In this document: positions 1 through 8,936 of the stretch, piece after piece
Layout of the letters: each line of letters starts with the position of its first letter
Position numbering within the stretch: position 1 is the stretch's first letter
Assembly (NCBI GenBank): GCA_016711405.1
Contig: JADJSZ010000068.1
Coordinates: 1 to 24,876, forward strand
Direction: 5' to 3'
DNA: 24,876 nt
From: Candidatus Hadersleviella danica
Lineage (GTDB): Bacteria; Chloroflexota; Anaerolineae; Promineifilales; Promineifilaceae
The notes under the pieces: model-generated
Database searches by the model: none
The model's input: the letters and a program-made list of their open reading frames with translations, nothing else
Told to the model about the DNA's origin: nothing
Translations under genes and position numbers: made by a program

Positions 1-39
1 AAACCTATGCCAACTCGAAAGCTATGGGATGCTCTTAGG

Positions 40-68
40 GATTCCTCACTTTGTTCGGAATGGCAAGA
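40..68. repeat. REP-like intergenic palindrome
   Basis: A short imperfect palindrome of the type 'ATTCCTC-ACTTTGTTC-GGAAT' lies in the gene-free first 360 bases. It resembles a repeat I have seen scattered between genes in many environmental genomes. No ORF in positions 1-361 looks like a real gene, and the left edge does not cut a recognisable one. Confidence 0.35.
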
Positions 69-160
69 CGAGTAATTTTGTAGGCTATCAAATCCTCATT
101 TCTAAGCAAAAATGGCGTTAGCCATCTTCACAATTAGCGGTCAATCTTAGCTCCCCTACC

Positions 161-181
161 CCCCTCTCTGCAGGAGAGGGG
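161..181. repeat. Stem-loop, 8-bp perfect stem
   Basis: CCCCTCTC, a 5-nt loop, then GAGAGGGG forms a perfect 8-bp hairpin. No T-tract follows on either strand, so it does not look like a classical intrinsic terminator. It is probably part of the intergenic repeat material in this spacer. Confidence 0.4.
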
Positions 182-281
182 AAGCGAACGCCCCTCCCTT
201 GATGGGTAGGTGTAAGGGTTTCACTGATTATTTAGCTTGGCCAAAAGCAACGAATAAAGCCAACATTCTCCCTGTTGGAAC

Positions 282-310
282 TTGTTAGTAAATCTAAAGC
301 CTACTAACAT
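282..310 (+). promoter_or_regulatory. Candidate sigma70 promoter for the aminotransferase-kinase pair
   Basis: TTGTTA (282-287), a 17-bp spacer and TAACAT (305-310) lie about 50 bp upstream of the aminotransferase start at 362. Spacing is ideal and the boxes are moderate matches (4/6 each). The stretch is AT-rich compared with the genes. This is a prediction from consensus only. Confidence 0.4.
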
Positions 311-361
311 TGTATTTATTATGGCCACGCTCTCGCACCTATCCCACACAAGTACCTCCCT

Positions 362-1519
362 ATGATAGCCAACCGCGTTCGCCACTTTGGCACCACCATT
401 TTTACCGAAATGACAGCCCTTGCCCAACAGCACAAGGCAGTTAATTTGGGGCAAGGCTTCCCCGATTTCCCCGCGCCCGCCTATGCCAAAGAAGCGGCCG
501 AGCGTGCCATCCGCGCCGACATTAACCAATATGCCCCACGCCACGGTTTGCCCCAACTGCGGCAAGCGATTGCCGACAAAGCATTGAAACACGAGGGGCT
601 AACGGCCGACCCCGACACCGAAATCACCGTTTTGCACGGCGCAACCGAAGCGATTTTTGCCACCATCATGGGTTTGGTTAACCCCGGCGATGAAGTCATT
701 CTATTTGAGCCATATTACGACTCCTACATTCCTTCCGTAGAGTTTGCAGGCGGGGTTCCGCGCTTTTACACCCTGCACCCGCCCAACTGGGAGATAGTCG
801 CGGCCGAACTCACCGCCCTTTTCAACGAGCGCACCAAGCTCATTTTGCTCAACACCCCCCATAACCCGACGGGCAAAGTCTACAGCCACGCCGAGCTACA
901 ACTCATCGCCGATTTATGCATCCAACACGATGTCATCGCCGTGGTAGACAGCGTCTATGAACACATCTTGTTTGATAACGCCCAACACCACACCCTCGCC
1001 ACCTTCCCCCACATGCGCCAACGCACCGTCACCATTTCCAGTTTGGGCAAAACGTTCAGCGTCACGGGTTGGAAAGTTGGCTGGACGATTGCCCCGCCTG
1101 ACCTCAATCAGGGGATTGTGCGCGGCCATCAATTCATTACCTTCTGCGGGGTCGCTCCTTTGCAAGCGGCGGCGGCCGATATGTTCGCATGGGCCGAGCG
1201 CGAGGGGTATTATCAACAGTTGGGCGAGATGTATCAGCGCAAGCGGGACTTTTTGCTGGGTGCGTTGGCCGAGGCGGGCTTGCCCCCGCTACGGCCGCAA
1301 GGAACCTACTTCACCATGGTAGACATTTCCCACCTCGGCTTTGCCAATGATGTCGAATTTTGCCGCTATCTCACCACCGAAATCGGTGTGGCCGCCATTC
1401 CCCCCAGCGCGTTCTACCAAAACGCGGCCGATGGCGCCACCGTGGCTCGCTTCGCCTTCTGCAAAACAGACGAATCACTGGCCGAGGCCGCGTTGCGCCT
1501 GCAAAAGATTCGCCAGTAA
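362..1519 (+). CDS. PLP-dependent class I/II aminotransferase (KAT/methionine aminotransferase-like)
   Basis: This is a cytosolic fold-type I aminotransferase of 385 aa, full length for the family. The PLP lysine is Lys230 in SSLGKTFSVTGWKVGW. NTPHNPTGK lies at 164-172 and the PLP-nitrogen aspartate is Asp196 in VVDSVYE, where most relatives read DEVYEH. The N-terminal NLGQGFPDF (28-36) and the C-terminal ARFAFCK are typical of the kynurenine aminotransferase/glutamine transaminase K/YbdL group, which transfers amino groups from methionine, aromatic or kynurenine-type donors to 2-oxoacids. The exact substrate cannot be read from sequence. No strong ribosome site precedes the ATG. The gene is followed after 11 bp by the kinase gene on the same strand, so the two are probably co-transcribed. 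Confidence 0.93.
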   Translation: MIANRVRHFGTTIFTEMTALAQQHKAVNLGQGFPDFPAPAYAKEAAERAIRADINQYAPRHGLPQLRQAIADKALKHEGLTADPDTEITVLHGATEAIFATIMGLVNPGDEVILFEPYYDSYIPSVEFAGGVPRFYTLHPPNWEIVAAELTALFNERTKLILLNTPHNPTGKVYSHAELQLIADLCIQHDVIAVVDSVYEHILFDNAQHHTLATFPHMRQRTVTISSLGKTFSVTGWKVGWTIAPPDLNQGIVRGHQFITFCGVAPLQAAAADMFAWAEREGYYQQLGEMYQRKRDFLLGALAEAGLPPLRPQGTYFTMVDISHLGFANDVEFCRYLTTEIGVAAIPPSAFYQNAADGATVARFAFCKTDESLAEAALRLQKIRQ

Positions 1520-1530
1520 CTAATAACCCA

Positions 1531-3675
1531 ATGCAAGACCCTTTAATTGGCCAACAACTAGATGAGTACCGCCTCGATGAACTGCTCGGCCGTGGCGGCA
1601 TGGCACGGGTCTACACCGCCACCGATATTCACCTCGGCCGTAAAGTGGCCATTAAAGTCATAGATGCCCCCTACCGCGCCGATGTCGAGTATGGCGACCG
1701 CTTTCGCCGCGAAGCCCGCGCCATCGCCCAACTCGAACACCCCCACGTCGTGCGCCTCTACCGCTACGGCGAAGTAGACGAACTCTTCTACATTGCCATG
1801 CAATATGTCGAAGGAGCCGACTTGGCCGACCTGATGCACGAAGCCAAACAAAAGGGTGCGTTGCTCCCCCTTGAGCAAGTCCGCAACGTCATCGCCCAAG
1901 TGTGCCAAGCCCTCGATTACGTCCACAGCAAAGGGGTCATCCACCGCGACATCAAACCCTCTAATATCCTCATCAACCAAGAAGGCAACGCCATCCTGAC
2001 CGACTTTGGGCTGGCCATGCTGACCACTACCCAAACCCAAGGGCAAGTTTTCGGCTCGCCCCACTACATTGCCCCCGAACAAGCCATCTCCTCCGCCAGC
2101 GCCGTGCCCCAAAGCGACTTATATGGCGTGGGGGTCATGCTCTACGAACTCGTGACGGGCAAACTCCCCTTCGAGGCGGACAACGCCCTCTCCATTGCGC
2201 TCATGCACGCCAGCGAAGCGCCACGGCCGCCGCGCCAAATTCAGCCCAGCCTCAGCCCTGCGCTGGAAAGCGTCATCTTGCGGGCACTGGCCAAGGAGCC
2301 GCACAAACGATTTGCCTCTGGTGCGGCTCTCATGGAGGCGTTTGACCACGCCCTCGCCGAACCGATGGACATCACGGCCGTCGGGGCGCTCACCGAAGGC
2401 AAACGGCCGTTGCCTCCCCTGCCAGCGGCTGTCGTTATGGAAGAGCCGCAGGTGGCCGCACCCCCCGTTTTGCCCGCCAAAACCCGTTCACGCCGACGCG
2501 GCCGGGTGTGGGCGTGGCTCTTGCTCCTCTTGTTGGCTATCGGGGGCGGGGGATGGCTCTATATGACGGATGCGGCCGTGCGCAACTGGGCCGATGGCAC
2601 GTTAATGCAAGTCGGTCTGTTGCCCCAACCCACGCCTACTCCCACCAACACGCCCACGCTGGCTCCCACGGCCGTGCCCACCGCCCCACCCACGGCCACA
2701 ACCACCCCCACACCCACATCCGAGCCAACGGCCGTGGCCGTTCTGCCCACCATTGCCCCGTCTGCCACGGCCGAACCGACCCAAACGCCAACCACGGCCG
2801 CGACCGCCACAGCCGAACCGTCTCTAACGCCCACCACAGCCCCCTCGGCCACGCCATCTGCCACCCCAACGCCCACCGCCACCCCGTTGGTGGTCGAAAT
2901 TCGGCCGTTGGATCAAATGCCGATGGTGTTAATCCCCAGCGGCACGTTCAATATGGGGTCAGAAGCGGCCGAAAACGAGCAACCCATCCACCCTGTCACC
3001 CTCAACGCCTTCTACCTCGACCAATTCGAGGTCAGTGTCGGCCAATATGCCCAATTCCTCAACGAAAGCGTGGGGGTTAACCAATATGCCTCGGGTTGTG
3101 GCGGCGCATTGTGCCTCAAAACGCAGTTCGAGGGCGCGGATAGCGTCATGACCACCAACGCCACGGGTCACATAGGCCTAGGCGAGACCGAAAACTATCC
3201 CGTTAATCACATCCGTTGGCATGGCGCGATGGCCTATTGCGCGTGGGTGGGCGGCCGTTTGCCTACCGAAGCCGAATGGGAATACGCCGCCCGTGGCCCA
3301 GAGGGGCGTACCTACCCGTGGGGAGAGACTTTGCCAGATGAAACCCTTGCTTTGTTCGGGCAAACAGACGGCCGTTACCAAACAACCATGCAACCCGTAG
3401 ACGCATTCCCCGCAGGTAGAACTCCCTTGGACATCTATAACCTCGCCGGGGGCGTGTCAGAGTGGGTCGCAGACAGTTATTCAGCCGATTTTTACGCGAC
3501 TGCGCCTGCCCAGAACCCGCTTAACACGGCCGTCACAGGGGAATATCTTCTCCGGGGGGGCGCATGGAACAGCCCGCCCGAGCTGTTACGCGCCAGCGGC
3601 CGTCTCCCCCTCCCCCAATACGCCGATGATGCTGGCGCAGGCTTCCGCTGTGCCACCGATGCAACCACCAATTAG
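1531..3675 (+). CDS. Membrane Ser/Thr protein kinase fused to a formylglycine-generating-enzyme-like (SUMF1) domain
   Basis: The 714-aa protein starts at ATG 1531. The frame is open further upstream, but that part overlaps the aminotransferase and has no kinase homology. Residues 12-272 form a PknB-type kinase: glycine loop GRGGMARVY (20-28), Lys42, Glu61, HRD 138-140, DFG 158-160 and APE 181-183 are all present, so it should be active. A basic stretch and a hydrophobic segment (about 326-345) anchor it in the membrane. A P/T-rich linker (365-452) leads to an extracytoplasmic SUMF1/FGE-sulfatase domain (463-708) with IPSGTFNMGS, RLPTEAEWEYAARG, NLAGGVSEW, RGGAWN and GFRCA. The reactive cysteine pair of true formylglycine-generating enzymes is not seen: RGGAWNSPPELLRASGRL has none. 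The domain is therefore more likely a ligand-binding sensor than an oxidase. Confidence 0.93.
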   Translation: MQDPLIGQQLDEYRLDELLGRGGMARVYTATDIHLGRKVAIKVIDAPYRADVEYGDRFRREARAIAQLEHPHVVRLYRYGEVDELFYIAMQYVEGADLADLMHEAKQKGALLPLEQVRNVIAQVCQALDYVHSKGVIHRDIKPSNILINQEGNAILTDFGLAMLTTTQTQGQVFGSPHYIAPEQAISSASAVPQSDLYGVGVMLYELVTGKLPFEADNALSIALMHASEAPRPPRQIQPSLSPALESVILRALAKEPHKRFASGAALMEAFDHALAEPMDITAVGALTEGKRPLPPLPAAVVMEEPQVAAPPVLPAKTRSRRRGRVWAWLLLLLLAIGGGGWLYMTDAAVRNWADGTLMQVGLLPQPTPTPTNTPTLAPTAVPTAPPTATTTPTPTSEPTAVAVLPTIAPSATAEPTQTPTTAATATAEPSLTPTTAPSATPSATPTPTATPLVVEIRPLDQMPMVLIPSGTFNMGSEAAENEQPIHPVTLNAFYLDQFEVSVGQYAQFLNESVGVNQYASGCGGALCLKTQFEGADSVMTTNATGHIGLGETENYPVNHIRWHGAMAYCAWVGGRLPTEAEWEYAARGPEGRTYPWGETLPDETLALFGQTDGRYQTTMQPVDAFPAGRTPLDIYNLAGGVSEWVADSYSADFYATAPAQNPLNTAVTGEYLLRGGAWNSPPELLRASGRLPLPQYADDAGAGFRCATDATTN

Positions 3676-3709
3676 CCCCAAAGGTACATAACCGCACCAA
3701 CTGAGCCTT

Positions 3710-3960
3710 TGTTTTTGACGCAAAGGCGCGAAGACGCAAAGAGGTTTTGGTTTAAGGGCGGCTTTGTGCAAACTGTCAGATGGTGGTTGCCAAAAATGTC
3801 ATCAATGGGATGGCGGAATTAAGGGCTGAAAGCCCGCCCGATACCAGCCTAGGGCGAAGCCCTAGGGGTGAAGAGAAAAGAGGCTAAGGCTGAAAGCCCG
3901 CTTCATAACAAAGCCTGAACACCCCCCCCCAAATAAGGGCAGGCACAAGGCCTGCCCCTA
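3710..3960. repeat. Cluster of intergenic palindromic repeats
   Basis: The spacer between the kinase stop and the convergent glycosyltransferase holds several repeat types. There is a direct repeat of 'GACGCAAAG' around 3718-3741 and two copies of 'GGCTGAAAGCCCG' (about 3823 and 3888). A palindrome CCTAGGGCGAAGCCCTAGG lies near 3848-3866, followed by a 9-C tract (3922-3930). The last element is an inverted repeat, GGGCAGGCACAAGGCCTGCCC, at about 3938-3958. The same last family recurs at 12.54 kb. The hairpins could end transcription of the two convergent units, but no clear U-tract is present. Confidence 0.6.
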
Positions 3961-3961
3961 C

Positions 3962-5068
3962 TTAGGCTCCCCCGCCCAGCAATTCATCGGCGAGGCGAAT
4001 CACCTCGGCCGTGCTGATGCCTTTTTCCCATGTGAATGGCTCCTCGTAGGCTTGCCATGCGGTGGCTAAACCTTGGCTACGGCCGACATACGGCCGTGAA
4101 AAAGCGGGCGAATTAGGGCCATAGATGGCCAAAACGGGGCAACCAACGGCCGCCGCCACATGGGTTGCCCCCGCATCGTTGCCCACATACAAACTAGCCA
4201 CCTCCCCCAACGCCCCTAGTTCCCCCAACGTCGTCTTCCCCGCCAAATTCAGCACGGCCGCCGACATCATGCCCGCCACGCTGGCGGCCAAGGGAGCCTC
4301 TTCCGCACTGCCCACCAAAAGCACTTTGGCACCATACTGGCGCACCAAATGGTTCCCCAGCCGGGCAAACCGCTCGGCAGGCCACTGCTTGCGTGGGTCG
4401 GGGTAGGCGGGGTTGGTTCCCCCGCCGGGGTGCATCATCACCAGCGGCACATCCCCCAACCAGCCCATTTCGTCTACCAGTCGCTCGGTCATTTGGGTGC
4501 GGCTGGCATCGCTGGGGAAAAATTCGGTGCGAGCGGCGGCCGTGTCCAGCCCCAAAGCCGTGGCCAGCGCCAAATACTGCTCCGCTGTGTGCCCATCGGC
4601 GGGTGGCCGCACGGGCAACGTATGGGCAAAGCCTCGGCCGTTCACATCCAGCCCCACCCGCTGGGGAATGCCCGCCAGCCACGGGATGAGGGACAACACC
4701 GACGAGCTACTGGGGATAAAACAGGTGTCGTACTGTTGGTCGCGCAAGGAGCGGGCGAAGGCGAAAATCTCGCCCCATGTAGCGTGGGGCAGGCCGACGT
4801 TGCCCGTGGGGATGATGTGGCTGACGCGGGGGTTGGTGGCGATGGCCGGCCGTGCCCATTCCGTCACCGCCCAATCAAATTGCGCGTCTGGGTACGCTTG
4901 CTCGAGTTGGCGCAGGAGTGGGGTGGCCAACAGCACTTGGCTCATGCAACAGGGTTTGAGGATGAGGGCTTTGCGGGGCGGGGTGATGGGTCGGCGGCGA
5001 ATGGCCACCCGTATAAACGGCCGCAGGAGCCGAATAACGGCCGTGGTGAAGGGGGTGGCTTGGGGCAT
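3962..5068 (-). CDS. Glycosyltransferase family 9 (heptosyltransferase-like)
   Basis: This is a GT-B fold sugar transferase of the ADP-heptose:LPS heptosyltransferase family, 368 aa from ATG 5068. The frame is open to an ATG at 5116, but the extra 16 residues are encoded by the low-complexity repeat between the genes ('aatccgcattccgcaatcc' type), so I prefer the inner start. The outer start has a weak GGGAG upstream. Family signs are ALILKPCCMSQVLLATPLL near the N-terminus, MHPGGG before a KQWPAERFARL segment, LLVGSAEE, and the donor-site GNDAGATHVAAA (about 296-307) followed by GCPVLAIYGP. It probably adds a sugar to a cell-surface glycan. Donor and acceptor are unknown, and a heptose is not implied. 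It overlaps the 3' end of the preceding ORF. Confidence 0.88.
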   Translation of the reverse strand: MPQATPFTTAVIRLLRPFIRVAIRRRPITPPRKALILKPCCMSQVLLATPLLRQLEQAYPDAQFDWAVTEWARPAIATNPRVSHIIPTGNVGLPHATWGEIFAFARSLRDQQYDTCFIPSSSSVLSLIPWLAGIPQRVGLDVNGRGFAHTLPVRPPADGHTAEQYLALATALGLDTAAARTEFFPSDASRTQMTERLVDEMGWLGDVPLVMMHPGGGTNPAYPDPRKQWPAERFARLGNHLVRQYGAKVLLVGSAEEAPLAASVAGMMSAAVLNLAGKTTLGELGALGEVASLYVGNDAGATHVAAAVGCPVLAIYGPNSPAFSRPYVGRSQGLATAWQAYEEPFTWEKGISTAEVIRLADELLGGGA

Positions 5069-5903
5069 GGGGGTGGGGGATTGCGGAATGGGGAATGCGG
5101 ATTGCGGATTTGTCATTGGCTATTTGTCGCTCCCCTGCTCCTCTGCTCCTCTGCTCCCCACATAAGTAATGGGTAATGAGAGAAATAGATTGGGCAAGGG
5201 CGGTGTCTACGGCCGTTTGTACCTCGGCCAGTGAGATGTGGCAAAAAACTTGTTCGGCCATCCATGCGGGGTCGTTGAGTTGGGCGGCAAATTGGGCGGG
5301 GGAGATGCCCATGCGCTGGGCGTAAATTTCGATGGTGCGGATGGGGGCGCCGGGGAGGAGTTGCACGGCCAAAAGCTCTTGCCATTCGGCCAATTTATCT
5401 TCTGGGTCGAAGGGCATCCAACCCTGTGAGTTGTTTTGGCGGAGGGTGGCGGCGGCCGTGGGGGGCAAGGCGGCCACGGCCGCTGTGTCCATATAGGTGA
5501 GCAAGGTGTTGTGCGCCAGAAAACGGCCGCGCTTATCGCCCCACTCCCCGTGCCGAAAATGAGGGGTCAGCACGGCATGGTCCCAGAGCAAATCGTAGAG
5601 CAGGTGTGCCCCGTAGGCGGCCCAAAAGATGGCTTGGGGTGCGGGCAGTTGATTGGGAGTGGCCAGAGCGGGATAGGTGGTGAGGAGGCGGTCAAAAGCG
5701 GCCGTGTCTTCGGCCGTGACGGGGATGGTGTAAAAGTGGGTCGCCTCCCGCACCACTGCGCACACCACCTGAAAATCGGGGGCGACACTGCCCAAATAAA
5801 AAGCGGGCCAATTTGCACATAGCTGTTGGCGCACCGCCTCATCTAAAGCGGGGTGAGCCAGCAAACGTTCAGCGAAATGGAGGTGCATGAAGGGAGTGGG
5901 CAT
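4875..5903 (-). CDS. Zinc-dependent phospholipase C-like protein with read-through C-terminal tail
   Basis: Residues 1-248 resemble the zinc-dependent phospholipase C family (PF00882 type). The N-terminus is MPTPFMHLHFAERLL, followed by FYLGSVAPDFQ (35-45), THFYTIP, AYGAHLLYDLLWDHAVLTPHF (96-116) and FLAHNTLL (128-135). These histidine/aspartate-rich helices would bind zinc. There is no signal peptide, so it may be one of the many cytosolic members of unknown substrate. The helical domain ends at ITHYLCGE (about 243-250). After that the frame lacks a stop through the 'gctcctctgctcc' repeat and runs about 90 more codons, overlapping the glycosyltransferase gene by about 190-240 bp in another frame. 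The tail (QRSRGAGERQIANDKS onward) looks like translated repeat. The real product may end near 5155, with the stop lost to a mutation or assembly error. Confidence 0.75.
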   Translation of the reverse strand: MPTPFMHLHFAERLLAHPALDEAVRQQLCANWPAFYLGSVAPDFQVVCAVVREATHFYTIPVTAEDTAAFDRLLTTYPALATPNQLPAPQAIFWAAYGAHLLYDLLWDHAVLTPHFRHGEWGDKRGRFLAHNTLLTYMDTAAVAALPPTAAATLRQNNSQGWMPFDPEDKLAEWQELLAVQLLPGAPIRTIEIYAQRMGISPAQFAAQLNDPAWMAEQVFCHISLAEVQTAVDTALAQSISLITHYLCGEQRSRGAGERQIANDKSAIRIPHSAIPHPHAPSHPLHHGRYSAPAAVYTGGHSPPTHHPAPQSPHPQTLLHEPSAVGHPTPAPTRASVPRRAI

Positions 5904-5926
5904 AGGGCATTGTCATTGGTCATTGG

Positions 5927-6896
5927 TCATTCGTCATTGGCTCCTCTGCTCCTCCGCCCCTCTGCCCCCCTCTCTTCCTCTCTTACTCCCCCTCCCCCTC
6001 TCGCCACGTGGGGCAAGTAGAGGGGGGCAAACCAGCGCGTGCTGAGGTGGCCGCGCAGGCGGGAGAGGGTGGGCAGGCAGGCGATGACGAGGCGGGTGTT
6101 GCGGCCGTCTACTTTGGTGGTGGTGAGGGTTTCGGGTGCAGGGGCGGCCGTGGCTTGTTCGGGCAAGTCGGTGGGGGAGAGGGGCACGGCGTAACCGCGC
6201 ACATAATAGGAAGTGCCATCGGCCGCGATGTGGTTGAACAAGATGTGCGAGCCGTAAGTGGGCAAATCGGTGGTGGCACTTTCGCCCAAAACGAGCAGGG
6301 CTTCGGGTGGAACATGGCCGCGCCGTATCTCGAGGGCAATTGTCCAATGCCCTGCCAAGGCGGGGGAGCCACCCGAGCGCAGGACGATGGCGCGGGCGTA
6401 TTCATCGAGCACTTGGGCGGTGTAAGTTTGGGGGGTGGGGTCGCCCATGTTGTACCAGCCCGCGTTGTAAGCGGCCAAGGCGGCGGCGACATCTCCCCCT
6501 GTTTGTTGCAAAATATCGGTCAGAATGGAGGTTCCCCAACGCAAATTGACACTGGGGTCGAGCAGTTCTGCGGCCGCTGGTCGCCATTCCAGCCCCGGCC
6601 CTGTGGGCATGACCCCCATCAAGCCCACCGCCCCACTTCGCTCACGCCGTCGGCGTAACCATCCGATTCGGCGTTGACCACGGCCGCTACAAAATCAGGG
6701 TCTAGCCCATTGGTATAGGCCACTTTGTAGATGAGCGTGCCCCAGCGTTGGATGTTGGCGGGCCAATAGGGGATAAGTAGGTGGGGATTTCGGCCGTAGG
6801 CAAGGGGGTAGGTTCGGCAACGGCCGGGCGGGGCTGGGCGAAAAACAAGCACCCCAGCAAAAAAAGAGTTCCCAATAGCCGTCTAATTGTGTCCAA
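5927..6896 (-). pseudogene. Secreted lytic transglycosylase (SLT domain), two frameshifts
   Basis: Three reading frames together make one exported murein transglycosylase. From a probable TTG start at 6896 (AGAGGTAGG lies 8 nt upstream) the first frame gives a signal peptide, DTIRRLLGTLFLLGCLFF...AVA, then PTPLPTAEIPTY. A -1 slip near 6777 leads to WPANIQRWGTLIYKVAYTNGLDPDFVAAVVNAESDG, which carries the catalytic Glu in the ES motif. A second -1 slip near 6632 (four Gs where five are needed) leads to AVGLMGVMPTG, then the NLRWG and ALAAYNAGW motifs of the SLT fold. The longest piece is 5927-6628. The C-terminal tail from about ARGGGGVREEE is repeat read-through. The enzyme would cleave peptidoglycan. 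Both slips fit missing bases, so the gene may be intact in the real genome. Confidence 0.8.
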
Positions 6897-7031
6897 CTGC
6901 AAACCTACCTCTGAAATACAACATCGTCGTTTGGGAATCTTGCCCCCTGTCATTCTAGCAAAGCGCGGGGGCGCTTACCAATGCGCTTTCGGTCATTAAC
7001 CTGTTCACAATTCACAATTACCCATTCACAA

Positions 7032-7060
7032 TTCACAATTCCCCCCCCCTTTGGTAGAAT
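7032..7060 (+). promoter_or_regulatory. argS promoter with extended -10 and poly-C spacer
   Basis: TTCACA (7032-7037), a 17-bp spacer and TAGAAT (7055-7060) preceded by TGG form a good sigma70 extended -10 promoter 37 bp before the argS ATG. A run of nine Cs (7041-7049) sits inside the spacer. Degenerate 'attcacaattac' repeats lie just upstream and supply the -35 box. Confidence 0.6.
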
Positions 7061-7096
7061 CAACTGGTCAAGATTCGATTAACGGATGTGAAGCAC

Positions 7097-8824
7097 ATGG
7101 ATTCAGTGAAGCAACAGTTACAGGAAATTGTCTCGGCCGCTTTTGTGGCGGCGGGGTATTCGGCCGAATATGGGGAGGTTGCCCTTTCCCAGCGCCCCGA
7201 ATTAGGGGATTTTCAGTGCAATGGGGCGTTGGCGGCGGCACGGCCGTATAAACAAAATCCGCGCCAAATTGGCGAAGCGGTGGCCAAACAACTCGAAGGC
7301 CATCCCCTGATAAGCGGGGTGAATTTGGCGGGGGCGGGTTTTCTCAACCTGCGCTTGGCGGGTGGGTTTGTGGCGCAGATGGTGCAACAGATGGCGGCCG
7401 ATAGCGAGCGGTTGGGGGTGAATACGGCCGCCTCGCCCCAAACCATTATTGTGGATTACGGCGGCGCCAATGTGGCCAAGCCGCTCCATGTTGGCCATGT
7501 GCGGACGGCTCTCATCGGCGAAAGCCTCAAACGGTTGTGCCGCTTTTTGGGGCATCAGGCGGTGGGGGATATTCACATGGGGGATTGGGGGTTGCAGATG
7601 GGCCAAATCATTGTCGAATTGGCCAGCCGCTACCCCGATTTGCCCTATTTTGATGCGAGTTACACAGGGCCATACCCGGCCGAGTCGCCCATCACCATTG
7701 CCGAACTGGAAGAGGTGTACCCGATTGCCAGCGCCAAATCGAAGAGCGACCCTGTGGTGAAGGCGGCGGCGCAGTTGGCGACGACGGAACTGCAAAACGG
7801 CCGTGCGGGTTACCGCGCCCTCTGGCAACACTTCGTCAACGTCTCTATTGCCGACCTGAAGAAAAATTACGACACCCTCGATGTCCATTTTGAGTTGTGG
7901 CTGGGCGAAAGCGATGTCCAACATCTCATTCCGCCCATGCTGGAGATGCTGAAAGAAAATGGCCATGCGGTGATGAGCGAGGGGGCGTTGGTGATGTATG
8001 TGGCGGAAGAGGAAGACAAAAAGAAGCTCCCTCCGCTCATGTTGGTCACCTCGCAGGAGGCGGTGGGGTATGGCACAACCGATTTGGCCACGATTTGGCA
8101 ACGGGTGCAGGAGTATGACCCCGATGCGATTTTGTATGTGGTAGACGGCCGTCAGCAAGACCATTTCCACCAAGTGTTCCGCGCCGCCTACAAGAGCGGC
8201 ATCGCCGACAAGGCCAAGCTAACCCTTGAGCACAACTATTTTGGCACAGTAAACGGCCCTGATGGCAAGCCATTTAAGACGCGGGATGGGGGCACGTTGA
8301 AGCTGGAAGATTTCATTGACATGATGATTGCCAAGGCGTATGAGCGGATGGCGGAAATTGGGGCGGCGGCCGATTACCCCGAGGCGGAACGGGCGGAAAT
8401 TGCCCGCCAAGTGGGCTTGGCCGCGCTCAAGTTTGGCGATTTGGTGAACCATCGCACAGGCGATTATATCTTCGACATTGAGCGTTTTTCTTCATTTGAG
8501 GGGCGGACGGGGCCGTATCTGCTGTATGCGGCCGTGCGCACGCGCTCGATTTTGCGGAAAGCGGCCGAGTTGGGCTTTCTCCCCAGCGAAGTGGGCACGG
8601 CCGCCAGCGATGAAGAGCGGGATGTACAACTCAAGCTCCTCGAACTGCCCGAGACGCTCCAACACGCCTTTGCCACCCGTGCCCCCAACCACCTGTGCGA
8701 ATACGCTTTTAGCCTCGCGACCGTCTTCAACAGGTTCTACCGCCAACACCACATCCTGACCGAACCCAACGCCGACCAACAAGCAAGCTGGCTGGCTCTT
8801 TGCCAAGTCGTCGTCCACGCTTGA
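7097..8824 (+). CDS. argS: Arginyl-tRNA synthetase (class I)
   Basis: It charges tRNA-Arg with arginine in the cytosol. I chose ATG 7097 (MDSVKQQL); an in-frame GTG at 7088 adds three residues. Numbering from the GTG, the N-terminal tRNA-binding domain contains ELGDFQCNGALAAAR (38-52). The HIGH signature is HVGH (134-137) after VDYGGANVAKPLHVGHVRT, with MGDWGLQMGQ at 164-173. A KMSKS-like GKPFKTRDGG is at 393-402, and the DALR anticodon domain ends with FNRFYRQHHIL. The family normally continues to a conserved 'LLGI..PE.M' end. Here the protein stops at CQVVVHA, about 15-20 residues short. Reading the downstream frames did not recover that tail, so the 3' end may be mutated or misassembled. 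A clear promoter lies upstream. Confidence 0.95.
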   Translation: MDSVKQQLQEIVSAAFVAAGYSAEYGEVALSQRPELGDFQCNGALAAARPYKQNPRQIGEAVAKQLEGHPLISGVNLAGAGFLNLRLAGGFVAQMVQQMAADSERLGVNTAASPQTIIVDYGGANVAKPLHVGHVRTALIGESLKRLCRFLGHQAVGDIHMGDWGLQMGQIIVELASRYPDLPYFDASYTGPYPAESPITIAELEEVYPIASAKSKSDPVVKAAAQLATTELQNGRAGYRALWQHFVNVSIADLKKNYDTLDVHFELWLGESDVQHLIPPMLEMLKENGHAVMSEGALVMYVAEEEDKKKLPPLMLVTSQEAVGYGTTDLATIWQRVQEYDPDAILYVVDGRQQDHFHQVFRAAYKSGIADKAKLTLEHNYFGTVNGPDGKPFKTRDGGTLKLEDFIDMMIAKAYERMAEIGAAADYPEAERAEIARQVGLAALKFGDLVNHRTGDYIFDIERFSSFEGRTGPYLLYAAVRTRSILRKAAELGFLPSEVGTAASDEERDVQLKLLELPETLQHAFATRAPNHLCEYAFSLATVFNRFYRQHHILTEPNADQQASWLALCQVVVHA

Positions 8825-8936
8825 ATTGCGTTATCGTATTCATTAGTGCAATTGCGAGGCGCCCTGAGTGGCCCATATCGCCGAAGGGCGGATGCTAAGG
8901 ACCGATTTTAGCAGCATCCTAGAGGTCGTTAGTCTT

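Noticed and set aside
1360..1530. Upstream extension of the kinase frame
   Set aside because: It overlaps the aminotransferase 3' end, has no kinase similarity, and ATG 1531 gives the normal N-terminus.
4349..5176. 275-codon open frame on the plus strand
   Set aside because: It is antisense to the glycosyltransferase and is Gly/Arg-rich, as expected for a shadow frame.
7202..8173. 323-codon open frame on the minus strand
   Set aside because: It is antisense to argS, which has clear synthetase motifs. Its translation has no recognisable domain and reflects the high GC content.
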